From Nocardia gamkensis NBRC 108242 (lineage in GTDB: Bacteria > Actinomycetota > Actinomycetes > Mycobacteriales > Mycobacteriaceae), in contig NZ_BDBM01000023.1 in assembly GCF_001612985.1 (NCBI RefSeq), forward strand, positions 62,001-126,000: a stretch of DNA of 64,000 bases. The letters are read 5' to 3'. The notes under the pieces are model-generated. The model saw only the letters and a program-made list of their open reading frames with translations, did no database searches and was not told the origin of the DNA. Below, piece by piece: positions 17,659 to 26,577 of the stretch. Each line of letters opens with the position of its first letter. Positions within the stretch are counted from its first letter, which is position 1. A program made the translations under genes and the position numbers.

Positions 17659-18444
17659 GTGCTCGAAGCCGAAACGATGCCGACGCGCAGCGACTCGCCC
17701 CGGTTCGCCCGCCGGGCGACCCTGCGCCGGTCGCTGCGGCTGCTCGGTAGTTTTCGGTTCGAGCAGACCGATCCGGCGCTGTTCTACGGGGGCCTGGCCG
17801 CCGACACCTCGGCGATGATCGCCGACTTCTACTCCGACCTCACCGGCCGGTCGCTGGACGGTGCGACAATCCTCGACGTGGGCGGAGGGCCGGGCTACTT
17901 CGCCGACGAGTTCGCCCGCACGGGGGCGAGCTACATCCCGGTGGAGCCCGACCCGACGGAGATGCACGCCGCGGGGCTCTCGGTGGCGGGCGCGGTCCGC
18001 GGATCCGGGATGGCGCTGCCGTTCCGTGACGACGCCGTCGACATCTGTTTCTCGTCGAACGTCGCCGAGCACGTTTCGAAGCCGTGGGTGATGGCCGACG
18101 AGATGGTGCGGGTGACCAGGCCCGGCGGGTTGATCGTGCTCTCCTACACGGTGTGGCACGGCCCGTTCGGTGGGCACGAGACCGGACCCTGGCACTACCT
18201 CGGTGGTGAGTACGCCGCGCGCCGGTACCGGCGCAAGCACGGGCGCGAACCCAAGAACAGGTTCGGCACCTCGCTGTTCGCGGTGCGGGCCGCGGACGGA
18301 TTGCGCTGGGCGGCAGGCACTCCGGCGGAGGTGCACACCGTCTTCCCGCGTTACCACCCCCGGTGGGCGTGGTGGTTGGTCCGGGTGCCGATGGTGCGTG
18401 AGTTACTTGTGAGCAATCTGGTCGTGGTGGCAACCAAAAGTTAG
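17659..18444 (+). CDS. mtrP: SAM-dependent methyltransferase, MtrP-like (Rv0224c)
   Basis: Class I methyltransferase of 261 residues with SAM-binding motif ILDVGGGPGYFADEF (about 71-85), an acidic loop IPVEPDPTEMHAAG and the motif VDICFSSNVAEHV. It begins with the segment FARRATLRRSLRLL that I recall from Rv0224c. GTG 17659 and ATG 17677 are both possible starts. The Corynebacterium counterpart, MtrP, has been reported as needed for efficient trehalose mycolate transport, together with TmaT and MmpL3-type exporters. Both partners are also in this window. The methylated substrate is not known. Confidence 0.82.
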   Translation: MLEAETMPTRSDSPRFARRATLRRSLRLLGSFRFEQTDPALFYGGLAADTSAMIADFYSDLTGRSLDGATILDVGGGPGYFADEFARTGASYIPVEPDPTEMHAAGLSVAGAVRGSGMALPFRDDAVDICFSSNVAEHVSKPWVMADEMVRVTRPGGLIVLSYTVWHGPFGGHETGPWHYLGGEYAARRYRRKHGREPKNRFGTSLFAVRAADGLRWAAGTPAEVHTVFPRYHPRWAWWLVRVPMVRELLVSNLVVVATKS

Positions 18445-18449
18445 CGGAG

Positions 18450-18752
18450 CTAAGCCTCCAGCCACCCGCGGCGCCAGTGCCGCTTACCGCAGGGCGCGTG
18501 CACGGGCTCACTCCACGGCGATTCCCGCATGGCCAGTCCGACGGTCTCGAGCGTGGTGAGGCCGACCAGATCGGCCAGCATCCCTACGGCGGCGACCGCC
18601 TCCGCGGCCTGCATAGCCGCGGTCGCCTGCTCGATCGTCAGGGTACGGCCGGGTAGGAAGGAGACCACCCACCCGCCGTGGCCGACACACTTCGCCTGAT
18701 GCTCGGTTTGATCGCTGGTCATCAGCGACCGGCCGATCACTTGCACCGCCAT
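18450..18752 (-). CDS. Hypothetical small protein
   Basis: Protein of 100 residues, no recognised family. The ATG at 18752 is chosen because GGGGAG lies about eight bases upstream; the frame stays open further upstream, but that part looks unlike coding sequence. Visible features: a CVGHGGWVVSFLPG segment, an Ala-rich helix (LTIEQATAAMQAAEAVAAVGML) written here in two parts, and a basic end with CGKRHWRRGW. It is convergent with the methyltransferase gene (6-base gap) and divergent from the aldehyde dehydrogenase. Perhaps a lineage-specific nocardial protein. Confidence 0.5.
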   Translation of the reverse strand: MAVQVIGRSLMTSDQTEHQAKCVGHGGWVVSFLPGRTLTIEQATAAMQAAEAVAAVGMLADLVGLTTLETVGLAMRESPWSEPVHAPCGKRHWRRGWLEA

Positions 18753-18914
18753 GACTCGGACTCCCCAGTTTGCGGTAACGGTTCGGTAATGGAGCGAGCT
18801 GATATGTCGATACAGCATCCCCCGTACAGCAACAGAACGCAATAGTGCGTTCTGCAAAAAGCGAACCGAGAGGTCGGGATTCACACTGGCCAGAGCGCTG
18901 CCATGGCGCAAAAC

Positions 18915-18961
18915 TGGAACAGGTTACAGACAATGGCAGCGCAAAACTGTAACGTGTTCTC
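18915..18961 (+). promoter_or_regulatory. Two KstR-type operator sites before the aldehyde dehydrogenase
   Basis: Site 1, TGGAACAGGTTACA (18915-18928), matches the KstR consensus TNNAACNNGTTNNA at every fixed base. Site 2, TGTAACGTGTTCTC (18948-18961), matches all but the last base and abuts the ATG at 18962. The sites are 33 bases apart, about three helical turns. KstR is the TetR-type repressor of cholesterol and sterol breakdown in mycolate actinomycetes, released by a sterol-CoA thioester; I recall Rv0223c as a member of its regulon. No kstR gene is in the window. Confidence 0.7.
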
Positions 18962-20407
18962 ATGCATTACGACAGCTTGTTCATCGGCGGCCGCTGGACC
19001 GCGCCAGCCACCGCCGAGCGCATCCAGGTCATCTCGCCGGCCACGGTCGAGCCGGTGGGCAGCGTCCCGGCGGTGAGCCGGGCCGACGTCGACGCCGCGG
19101 TCACCGCGGCAAGGCACGCTTTCGACCACGGCCCGTGGCCCGCGACACCGCCGAAGGAGCGCGCGGAGGTGCTCACCCGCGCGGCCCGGCTGATCGAGCA
19201 GCGCTCCGCGGACCTGCTCGCCGCGCTGACCGCCGAGGTCGGCGTGCCGCAGATGATGGCGATGACGCTGAATCAAATCCCCGCGGTCGCCGCGCTGGAC
19301 GCCTACGCCGCCCTGGCCGAGTCCTTCCCCTGGCGGGAGACCCGGGTCGGCGGGTTCGGCACCACGCGGGTCACCCGCGAGCCGCGCGGTGTCGTCGCGG
19401 CGGTCACCGCGTGGAACGTCCCGCTGTTCCTCGCGGTCAACAAGCTCGCACCGGCCCTGCTGGCCGGTTGCACCGTGGTGCTTAAGCCCGCCCCGTTGAC
19501 GCCGATCACGGCCAACATGGTCGCCGACATCTTCACCGAGGCCGGGTTGCCCGAAGGCGTGCTGTCGGTGCTGCCCGCCGAGCCCGACGCGGCCGAGTAC
19601 CTCGTCTCACATCCCGGCGTGGACAAGGTGACCTTCACCGGAAGCACCGCCGTCGGCCGGAAGATCGGGGCCATCGCCACCGGTCAGCTCAAGAGCGTCT
19701 CGCTCGAACTCGGCGGCAAGTCGGCGGCGATCCTGTTGCCCGACATGGACCTCGCGGCCAATATCCCGGTGCTCGCGTTCTCCGGCCTGATGAACAGCGG
19801 TCAGGGCTGTGTCGCGCAGACCCGCATCCTCGCCCCGCGCAGCCGGTACGACGAGATCCTCGACGCGCTGGTCGACCATGTGAAGACGATGAAGGTGGGC
19901 GACCCGAACGACCCGAGCGTGCTGCTCGGCCCACTGATCTCCGAGCGCCAGCGCGACCGGGTCGAGGGCTACATCGCCGAGGGCAAGACCGAGGGCGCGC
20001 GACTCGTGCTCGGCGGGGGCCGCCCGGAGGGGCTGGACCGGGGCTGGTTCGTCGAGCCGACGATCTTCGCCGACGTGGACAACAAGTCGACCATCGCCCA
20101 GGAGGAGATCTTCGGGCCGGTGCTGTCGGTCATCCCGTACGAGACCGAGGACGAGGCCGTCGCCATCGCCAACGACTCGGTCTACGGCCTCGCGGGCTCG
20201 GTGTGGACGACCGACATCGAGCACGGAGCCGAGATCGCGGCGCGCGTGCGCACCGGCACCTACGCGATCAACTGGTACGCCTTCGACCCGACTTCGCCGT
20301 TCGGCGGCTACAAGTCCTCCGGGCTCGGACGCGAGAACGGCCCGGAGGGTCTCGATGCGTTCTGCGAGCAGAAATCGCTGCTCATGCCACTCGGCTGGAC
20401 CGGGTAG
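18962..20407 (+). CDS. NAD(P)-dependent aldehyde dehydrogenase (Rv0223c-like)
   Basis: Typical aldehyde dehydrogenase of 481 residues. Visible motifs: AWNVPLFLAVNKLAPAL with KPAPLTP (cofactor site), FTGSTAVGRKIG, the general-base segment SLELGGKS (Glu about 245), and the catalytic Cys in NSGQGCVAQTR (about 280). The C-terminal EEIFGPVLSVI and SPFGGYKSSGLGRENG are family features. Substrate unknown; the two upstream KstR-type sites point to sterol or side-chain aldehyde metabolism. Strand and position match Rv0223c. Start ATG 18962 lies directly at the end of operator site 2. Confidence 0.93.
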   Translation: MHYDSLFIGGRWTAPATAERIQVISPATVEPVGSVPAVSRADVDAAVTAARHAFDHGPWPATPPKERAEVLTRAARLIEQRSADLLAALTAEVGVPQMMAMTLNQIPAVAALDAYAALAESFPWRETRVGGFGTTRVTREPRGVVAAVTAWNVPLFLAVNKLAPALLAGCTVVLKPAPLTPITANMVADIFTEAGLPEGVLSVLPAEPDAAEYLVSHPGVDKVTFTGSTAVGRKIGAIATGQLKSVSLELGGKSAAILLPDMDLAANIPVLAFSGLMNSGQGCVAQTRILAPRSRYDEILDALVDHVKTMKVGDPNDPSVLLGPLISERQRDRVEGYIAEGKTEGARLVLGGGRPEGLDRGWFVEPTIFADVDNKSTIAQEEIFGPVLSVIPYETEDEAVAIANDSVYGLAGSVWTTDIEHGAEIAARVRTGTYAINWYAFDPTSPFGGYKSSGLGRENGPEGLDAFCEQKSLLMPLGWTG

Positions 20408-20746
20408 TCAGTCGGGCGGCATGACCACCCGCAGCAGCGGCGCACGGTTGCCGTAACGCCCGGGTGGCGCGTCGACGACTTCGACGCTCCACCCTGGCGG
20501 CAGCACCGCCAGCAGCCGCCCCGCGGCCCGGCGCAGCGGAGTGCTCGCGGTCGCCGACTCGAATCCGGCAACCATGGGGGCAAGGGACGTCGCCGTCTCC
20601 AGATCGGCCATGCTCCAACCACCTCTCGCGTCGATCTCGCCGTACGCCGCGGGCATCGCGGGTCCGATGTCGGTAGGGAAGTAGTTCAGTCGATCAGTTA
20701 ACCGTTGGTAATCCGACTGTGTGATGGGGAAGGTAGAACACGCCAA
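20408..20746 (-). CDS. Possible hypothetical protein
   Basis: Open frame of 112 residues whose stop codon touches the aldehyde dehydrogenase stop. The only long start is a TTG; an ATG at codon 31 gives about 82 residues. The C-terminal half (GWSVEVVDAPP, LLRVVMPPD) reads like a real protein, but no family is recognised and no clear ribosome binding site is seen. It could be a lineage-specific gene or chance. Confidence 0.35.
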   Translation of the reverse strand: MACSTFPITQSDYQRLTDRLNYFPTDIGPAMPAAYGEIDARGGWSMADLETATSLAPMVAGFESATASTPLRRAAGRLLAVLPPGWSVEVVDAPPGRYGNRAPLLRVVMPPD

Positions 20747-20954
20747 GCATAAATCACGAGTACACGAAATCTCTCAATAAGATCATTACCCCGATCCACC
20801 CAGGGCTAAACCCGTTCAGCCGTGGAAAATTCGCGAATCCTCGCTCGCCACCGGCACTCTCTTGCGCGACCCCTCGGGCCACACCTCGGTCACGGCCATC
20901 GAAAGACCTGCTCCACAATGACATTCGCCCTGGTGGACAACTGTCCAGCCGCGT

Positions 20955-21905
20955 TCACCGGCCCAGGGATCGGCGATACGCAGCGGGTGTGGCGCCCGTC
21001 GCCGCTCGCAGATGCACGCGCAGTGCGGTGACGCTGCCGAAACCGGCCTTGGCCGCGACGACTTCCACTGGCAAACGCGTAGTTTCCAGAAGTTCGCGGG
21101 CACGCGCGGTGCGCTGGGCGTCCAGCCACCGCCGCGGGGTGGTCCCCACTTCCGCCTTGAAGCGACGGATGAAGGTACGTTCGCTCATCAACGCGTGCGC
21201 GGCCAGCGCCGAGACATCCACCGCCGCAGCGGGTTCGGCGACCGCCCAGGCCAGGGTGGCGGCGAGACCGCCATCGCGGGCGGCCGCGCCCGGCCGATCC
21301 GGAACGTACTGCGCCTGCCCGCCCTCTCGATGCGGGGCGGTCACATTCCACCTGGCCAGCTCCGCCGCCGCATGCGCGCCCAGCTCGCGGCGGACGAGGT
21401 GCAGGCACAGGTCGAAACCCGCCGACAGCCCGGCGGAGGTCAGCACGTCACCGTCATCCACATACAGCGCCGTCGGGTCCAGTTTCACCGCCGGATACAG
21501 CTCGGCGAACTCGCCGCAGTAGGCCCAGTGCGTGGTCGCCGGTCGTCCGTCCAATAGCCCGGCCTCGGCGAGGACGAACGCCCCGACGCAAACGCTCACC
21601 ATCGTCGCGCCCCGCGCCGCCGCGCTCCGCAAGGCGATCAGCGCCTTCGGCGGGGTCGGAAGCGTCGGAATCCCGATCCCCGGCACGACGACGACATCCG
21701 CCTCCTCCAGCGCCTCCAGCCCGTGCTCCACCCGCAGCTCGAAGCCATTGGGCGTCCACACCGGCCCAGGCCGCACCCCACAGGTGCGCATCTCGAACCC
21801 GGACGGCTCGCCGGTCTTCCCGGGCCCGTGCCGGAACGCTTGAACGGCGCAGGCCAGATCGAAGGCCATCACGCCGTCCAGCGCGAGGGCCACCACTCGC
21901 TTCAT
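20955..21905 (-). CDS. GlxA-family transcriptional regulator (DJ-1/PfpI plus AraC HTH)
   Basis: Regulator of 316 residues. The N-terminal DJ-1/PfpI-like domain (about 1-190) has the elbow segment VSVCVGAFVLAEAG with its Cys, followed by TTHW. The C-terminal AraC-type domain (about 215-310) has two helix-turn-helix motifs (ERTFIRRFKAEVGTTPRRWL and VAAKAGFGSVTALRVHLR). The ATG at 21905 is chosen because the frame upstream runs through an unrelated gene; GGGAG lies just before it. It is divergent from the HD-domain gene with a 113-base gap, so that gene is a likely target. The effector is unknown; relatives respond to nitriles, quaternary amines or nicotinate-type compounds. Confidence 0.9.
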   Translation of the reverse strand: MKRVVALALDGVMAFDLACAVQAFRHGPGKTGEPSGFEMRTCGVRPGPVWTPNGFELRVEHGLEALEEADVVVVPGIGIPTLPTPPKALIALRSAAARGATMVSVCVGAFVLAEAGLLDGRPATTHWAYCGEFAELYPAVKLDPTALYVDDGDVLTSAGLSAGFDLCLHLVRRELGAHAAAELARWNVTAPHREGGQAQYVPDRPGAAARDGGLAATLAWAVAEPAAAVDVSALAAHALMSERTFIRRFKAEVGTTPRRWLDAQRTARARELLETTRLPVEVVAAKAGFGSVTALRVHLRAATGATPAAYRRSLGR

Positions 21906-22018
21906 CACTCCCAGTTTGGCACGAATCCGAGTATCACTGTCATTTCCGCCACTCGTCGGGAATCCCATCGCACACTTGACTCGAGTGCACACCGAGTACC
22001 GAGGAGAAGGAGGGCGAA

Positions 22019-22771
22019 GTGGCCGGACCGACGGGCCTCGATTGGGCATGGGCCACCCGCACCGGGGGCGCGTTGTCGAAGGAGCAACGCCGCGGGTTGG
22101 CCGTCGCGACCGCCCGCACGCTGCCCGCCATGGTGCCCAACCGGGTCCGGATCGCGCTGGGGCGGCGGGGACGCGGGAAGCTGGAGTTCGCCGGGCTGCG
22201 GCTGCCGGATTCGAAGCTCGCCGTCGCGGCGGAGACCGAGGCGCGTGAAGCGCTTTCTCCGCACGTACTGAACCATTCGCTGCGGACCTACTACTTCGGG
22301 CGGGTCCTGGCCGACCTCGACGGCGCCGCCCATGACGACGAACTCGTCTACGTCTCCTGCCTGCTGCACGATCTGAAGCTCGAACATCCCACGCCCGGAA
22401 GGTGTTTCGCGGTAGCAGGCGGAGAGCGGGCCGCCGCCGTCGCACTCGGCGCGGGCGCTACGCCGGAACGGGCCGACGCGATCGGCGCGGCCATCGCCAC
22501 CCACATCACACCCGGCGTTGCCGACGATCTCGGTGACCCCGGCGGCTTCGTCTCCGCGGGAGCCTCGGTGGACGTGCTCGGAACACGGCTGGCCGAGCTG
22601 GACCGGGTCTGGGTCGCCGAACTGCTGCGACGTCATCCGCGGCTGGAGTTCAAGCGGCACGTCGTCGCGGCGTTCCGAGCGGAGGCGAAGGCGATGCCGA
22701 CCGGCCGGATCCGCTGGCTCAACCGCGCCGGCTTCCTGGCCATGATCCGGATGTCGCCGTTCCCCGAATAG
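22019..22771 (+). CDS. HD-domain phosphohydrolase-like protein
   Basis: Protein of 250 residues. The metal site of the HD family is seen as NHSLRTYYF (first His, about 85), LLHDLKLEH (HD pair, about 119-120) and a later THITPG His. The NHS.R.Y.FG spacing resembles cyanamide-hydratase-like HD proteins more than nucleotide phosphohydrolases. The GTG at 22019 is supported by GGAGGG five bases upstream. It is divergent from the GlxA-type regulator, which may control it through a small nitrogen compound; this is inference. Confidence 0.8.
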   Translation: MAGPTGLDWAWATRTGGALSKEQRRGLAVATARTLPAMVPNRVRIALGRRGRGKLEFAGLRLPDSKLAVAAETEAREALSPHVLNHSLRTYYFGRVLADLDGAAHDDELVYVSCLLHDLKLEHPTPGRCFAVAGGERAAAVALGAGATPERADAIGAAIATHITPGVADDLGDPGGFVSAGASVDVLGTRLAELDRVWVAELLRRHPRLEFKRHVVAAFRAEAKAMPTGRIRWLNRAGFLAMIRMSPFPE

Positions 22772-22830
22772 CGCCGCTGCTCGAACGATTCGGCGTCCGG
22801 TCGGCAAAACGTTTGTCGCGCAGAACAAAT

Positions 22831-22861
22831 CGCCCGCACCATCCGACAGATGGTGCGGGCG
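22831..22861. terminator. Hairpin terminator after pckG
   Basis: Perfect 12-bp stem (CGCCCGCACCAT at 22831-22842, complement at 22850-22861) with a 7-base loop. On the minus strand it follows the PEP carboxykinase stop at 22884, and a T-rich run follows it. It also lies 60 bases after the HD-domain gene, so it may serve both. Confidence 0.85.
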
Positions 22862-22883
22862 AGGTGCTACTTTGGGTGGAGTG

Positions 22884-24716
22884 TCAGCCCAGACGCTCCT
22901 TGAGCGCCTCGAACTCGTCGCGCACGCCGGAAGGCAGCTTGTCACCGACGAACTCGAACCACTCTTCGATCAGCGGGATCTCCTTGCGCCACTCCTCGGC
23001 GTTCACCGCGAGCGCCTCGTCGACGTCCTCGGGGTCGACGTCCAGCCCGTCCAGGTCGAGCTGCGTGGCGGTCGGCACGTTACCGATCGCGGTCGCCTCG
23101 GCCTCGGCGGAACCTTCGATGCGGCCGACGATCCACTCCAGCACGCGGGAGTTCTCGCCGAAGCCGGGCCACAGGAAGCGGCCGTCGTCGCCGCGACGGA
23201 ACCAGTTGACGTAGAAGATCTTCGGCAGCTTGGCGGCGTCGGCGTTCTTGCCGAGGTTGATCCAGTGGCCCAGGTAGTCGCCGACGTGGTAGCCCAGGAA
23301 CGGGAGCATGGCCATCGGGTCGCGGCGGACGGTGCCCACCTTGCCCTCGGCGGCCGCGGTCTGCTCGGAGGACAGCGTCGCGCCCATGAACACACCGTGC
23401 TGCCAGTCGAAGGACTCGGTGACCAGCGGAACGGTGGTCTTGCGGCGGCCACCGAACAGGATCGCGGAGATCGGCACGCCCTGGGGGTCGTCCCACTCGG
23501 GCGCCAGGATCGGGCACTGCGCCATCGGCGTGCAGTAGCGCGAGTTCGGGTGGGCCGCCAGCGTCTCGGTCTCCCGCAGGTACCAGTCGTTGCCCTTCCA
23601 GTCGATCAGGTGATCGGGCTCGCCTTCCAGGCCCTCCCACCACACGTCGCCGTTGTCGGTCTGCGCGACGTTGGTGTAGACCGTGTTGCCCGCCTCCATG
23701 GTGGCCATGGCGTTCGGGTTCGAGCTGCGGTTGGTGCCCGGCGCGACGCCGAAGAAGCCGTACTCGGGGTTCACCGCGTAGAGGCGGCCGTCCTTGCCGA
23801 AGCGCATCCAGGCGATGTCGTCGCCCAGGGTCTCCGCGCGCCAGCCCGGCACGGTCGGCTGGATCATCGCGAGGTTTGTCTTGCCACAGGCGCTCGGGAA
23901 CGCGGCGGCGATGTAGTACGCCTTGTTCTCCGGGGAGATCAGCTTGAGGATCAGCATGTGCTCGGCCAGCCAGCCCTCGTCGTGGGCCATCGCCGAGGCG
24001 ATCCGCAGCGAGTAGCACTTCTTGCCGAGCAGCGCGTTGCCGCCGTAGCCGGAGCCGTAGCTCCAGATCTCCCGGTCCTCGGGGAAGTGGGTGATGTACT
24101 TGGTGTCGTTGCACGGCCACGGCACGTCGGCCTGGCCATCGGCCAGCGGCGCGCCCACGGAGTGCAGCGCCTTCACGAACGGACGGTCGGCGCCCAGCTT
24201 CTCCAGGGCGGCGGCGCCCATGCGGGTCATCACGCGCATCGACACCACGACGTACTCGGAGTCGGTGATCTCGACGCCGAGCTTCGGGTCATCCGCGCCC
24301 AGCGGACCCATGCAGAACGGCACCACGTACATGGTGCGGCCCTTCATCGAGCCGCGGTACAGCTCGGTCATCGTGGCGCGCATCTCGGCGGGGTCGACCC
24401 AGTTGTTGGTGGGGCCCGCGTCGGCTTCGGACTTCGAACAGATGAACGTGCGGGACTCCACCCGGGCCACGTCCGAGGGATCGGAGAGGGCGAGGAAGGA
24501 GTTCGGCTTCTTCTTCTCGTCCAGCCGCTTGAACGTCCCCGCTGCCACGAGCTGCTCGGTCAGCCGCTCCCATTCTTCGTCGGAGCCGTCCGCCCAGACC
24601 ACACGATCCGGCTGGGTGAGTTCGGCGACTTCTTGTACCCAGGCGAGTAGTTCGCTGTGCTCGGTCGGCGCCTTGCCGTCGGATCCACGAAGACCAGGAA
24701 TGGTCGCTGACGTCAT
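22884..24716 (-). CDS. pckG: Phosphoenolpyruvate carboxykinase (GTP)
   Basis: GTP-dependent PEP carboxykinase, 610 residues, the usual length. It interconverts oxaloacetate and PEP with GTP, key to gluconeogenesis on fatty acids and sterols. Visible motifs: MYVVPFCMGP substrate region, YGGNALLGKKC (Mn/substrate Lys), the kinase-1a P-loop AFPSACGKTNLAM with the reactive Cys, and GFFGVAPGTN plus the NANP-like guanine loop near WVNWFR. Start ATG 24716 lies behind a 217-base gap after the GTPase-like pair. It matches Rv0211 (pckA) in position and strand. Confidence 0.97.
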   Translation of the reverse strand: MTSATIPGLRGSDGKAPTEHSELLAWVQEVAELTQPDRVVWADGSDEEWERLTEQLVAAGTFKRLDEKKKPNSFLALSDPSDVARVESRTFICSKSEADAGPTNNWVDPAEMRATMTELYRGSMKGRTMYVVPFCMGPLGADDPKLGVEITDSEYVVVSMRVMTRMGAAALEKLGADRPFVKALHSVGAPLADGQADVPWPCNDTKYITHFPEDREIWSYGSGYGGNALLGKKCYSLRIASAMAHDEGWLAEHMLILKLISPENKAYYIAAAFPSACGKTNLAMIQPTVPGWRAETLGDDIAWMRFGKDGRLYAVNPEYGFFGVAPGTNRSSNPNAMATMEAGNTVYTNVAQTDNGDVWWEGLEGEPDHLIDWKGNDWYLRETETLAAHPNSRYCTPMAQCPILAPEWDDPQGVPISAILFGGRRKTTVPLVTESFDWQHGVFMGATLSSEQTAAAEGKVGTVRRDPMAMLPFLGYHVGDYLGHWINLGKNADAAKLPKIFYVNWFRRGDDGRFLWPGFGENSRVLEWIVGRIEGSAEAEATAIGNVPTATQLDLDGLDVDPEDVDEALAVNAEEWRKEIPLIEEWFEFVGDKLPSGVRDEFEALKERLG

Positions 24717-24933
24717 GAAAACTCTCCTGAGATGGGCGGCTACTCGCTACTTCGCCGCCTGGCCCTAGGCCCATGACCAGCGCGAATGCACCGAGCGCCA
24801 CCGTTGGCGGGAAGGCGCCCGCTCCGACCGGTCGAACGCGCACCCAGGAGGGCGGCAGATCAGGACTTAGCGGACGCCCAAGTTCCTGAATAGAGGTTAA
24901 CGCGATGTGACGGCCGGTACGGTATCGGGTTCC

Positions 24934-26577
24934 TCACTGTGTACCCAATCGGTCGTTCGTTTCAACAGGCGAGATCCATCGATCGAGGATCCCGACATCG
25001 CGCTCGCATGCGGCGAGCTGTCCCGGCTGCTCGGCCGCCATCCGGCGCAAGTCGGTCTCCAACCGGGCCACCCGGCGATCCGTCTCGATCATTCGCGCGG
25101 TGCTTGCTCGGACCACGTGATCTGCCAAAACAGCTTCCGCTTCCACGAGCGCGGTCGCCACCCGCTGCTCGAGCTGGGCTTTTACATTGACCAACGCGTC
25201 GGCGATCCATTGCCGGATATGCGCTCGATCGGCCAGCTGCCTGCGGGCACGGACCACCCATGCCGCAGCGCCGCCGCCGAGCAGCAGCGTGACCGGCACA
25301 CTCGCCACGTCCAGGGCCGGTACCAGCGAGAACGGAGCAACCAGCAAGCGACCCAGGCCGACACCGGCCGACGCGCCGAGCGCGACCATAAGGTGATCTT
25401 CGACACCTTTATGGCGGGGCTCGGGATCCGGGCCGACCCGAGGGGCCGGGTCGCGCCTGCGCGTCGGCGCGTCGTTCGTGCGCTCGATCCGGGCGCTCAG
25501 TTCGGCCAGTCGCAGGTCGATGACGTGGTCGAGCGCGCCGGTCATCTCGGTGACGGCCTGCTGTAACCGCGCGGGGTAATCGGCGAGTTCCGCGGGACGC
25601 AGCCGATCCAGTTCGGCGCGCACCGCGGTGTGCAGCGCCCGGATGCTCGCACCGATCTCGGTCATCAGATCCACCCGGGCCAAGTGCAGCTGCCCGCGCA
25701 AGGTCGACATGGCGGTGGCGCGTCCACCGTCACGACCGGCCAGGAGGATGGCACGTTCCTCGCGCAGCCGCGCCGGTTCGGCGCCGGAGCGCAACGCCGC
25801 CACCTGCTCGGCCACCCGCTGACGGGTGTCGGCCAAGACCCGTGCGGTGACCGCGCCCCGCCGGTCACCCCCGGCGGCGGCCGCCGCGGTGAGTTGCGCG
25901 TGCAGCGCGCCCAGACCGGAGCGATCGAGCAGTCCGGTGTCGCCCGCGGTGCGCGCGGCGGCCGCGAGCCGGGCGGAGACCGGCACGATGTCCAGCTCGG
26001 CGGAGCCCTGCGCGGCGAGCAATTCCAGGTTCCGCTCCCGCACCGCGCGCCAGTCCTGATAGGCGTGGATGCCGTTCATGGCGAGCAGCAGACGGGTGCC
26101 GTCCGCGCGCAGCCGGGCGATCGCCTCCAGCACGTCCGCGCCGATGATGGAGCCCGCGTCGAGCAGGATCAACGCCACCGCGGGAGGGACCGCCCCGGCG
26201 GGTGCGGCGGTCTCCGCGCCCGAGTCGGCGCGCGGCTCCGACAGCGTGACACGCGGTTCGAACCGCGCGAGTTCGGTCCGCAACAACGTCGTGTTGACGT
26301 CGTCCGGACCGATCACCGTGACGACCCCGACGGCACCGGGCCCGTCCATCGCGCGCAGCAGGGCCATACCCTGCGGATTCCAACGTTCCACCACGGCCGC
26401 CAGCTCGGGCGTGAGCGCGCGGTCGGGGTGCTCGGCGTCGCCGTCGGCGGGCAGGTCGACGCCGCCCCGGCCCGTCGTGCCCGCGCGGACGATCTGGTCT
26501 CGATCGACCCCCACGAGAGACGCCGGATCCGCCTCGGACGACGTACCCACCGGCTCCGGGGGCTCAGAGACCGGCAC
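24934..26577 (-). CDS. Dynamin-like GTPase-related protein lacking P-loop (Rv0210-like)
   Basis: Protein of 547 residues. The N-terminal part has a Rossmann-like GTPase layout in which the P-loop position reads VIGPDDVNTTLLRTEL, so the Gly-Lys of GxxxxGK[ST] is missing, and the NKxD position reads LLAMNGIHAY. The middle is a long helical region (about 230-370). Two hydrophobic segments follow (about 395-450), then more coiled-coil-like sequence. The layout resembles bacterial dynamin-like proteins that work as pairs. Its start overlaps the end of the partner gene by 14 bases. Position and strand match Rv0210, uncharacterised. Confidence 0.7.
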   Translation of the reverse strand: MPVSEPPEPVGTSSEADPASLVGVDRDQIVRAGTTGRGGVDLPADGDAEHPDRALTPELAAVVERWNPQGMALLRAMDGPGAVGVVTVIGPDDVNTTLLRTELARFEPRVTLSEPRADSGAETAAPAGAVPPAVALILLDAGSIIGADVLEAIARLRADGTRLLLAMNGIHAYQDWRAVRERNLELLAAQGSAELDIVPVSARLAAAARTAGDTGLLDRSGLGALHAQLTAAAAAGGDRRGAVTARVLADTRQRVAEQVAALRSGAEPARLREERAILLAGRDGGRATAMSTLRGQLHLARVDLMTEIGASIRALHTAVRAELDRLRPAELADYPARLQQAVTEMTGALDHVIDLRLAELSARIERTNDAPTRRRDPAPRVGPDPEPRHKGVEDHLMVALGASAGVGLGRLLVAPFSLVPALDVASVPVTLLLGGGAAAWVVRARRQLADRAHIRQWIADALVNVKAQLEQRVATALVEAEAVLADHVVRASTARMIETDRRVARLETDLRRMAAEQPGQLAACERDVGILDRWISPVETNDRLGTQ

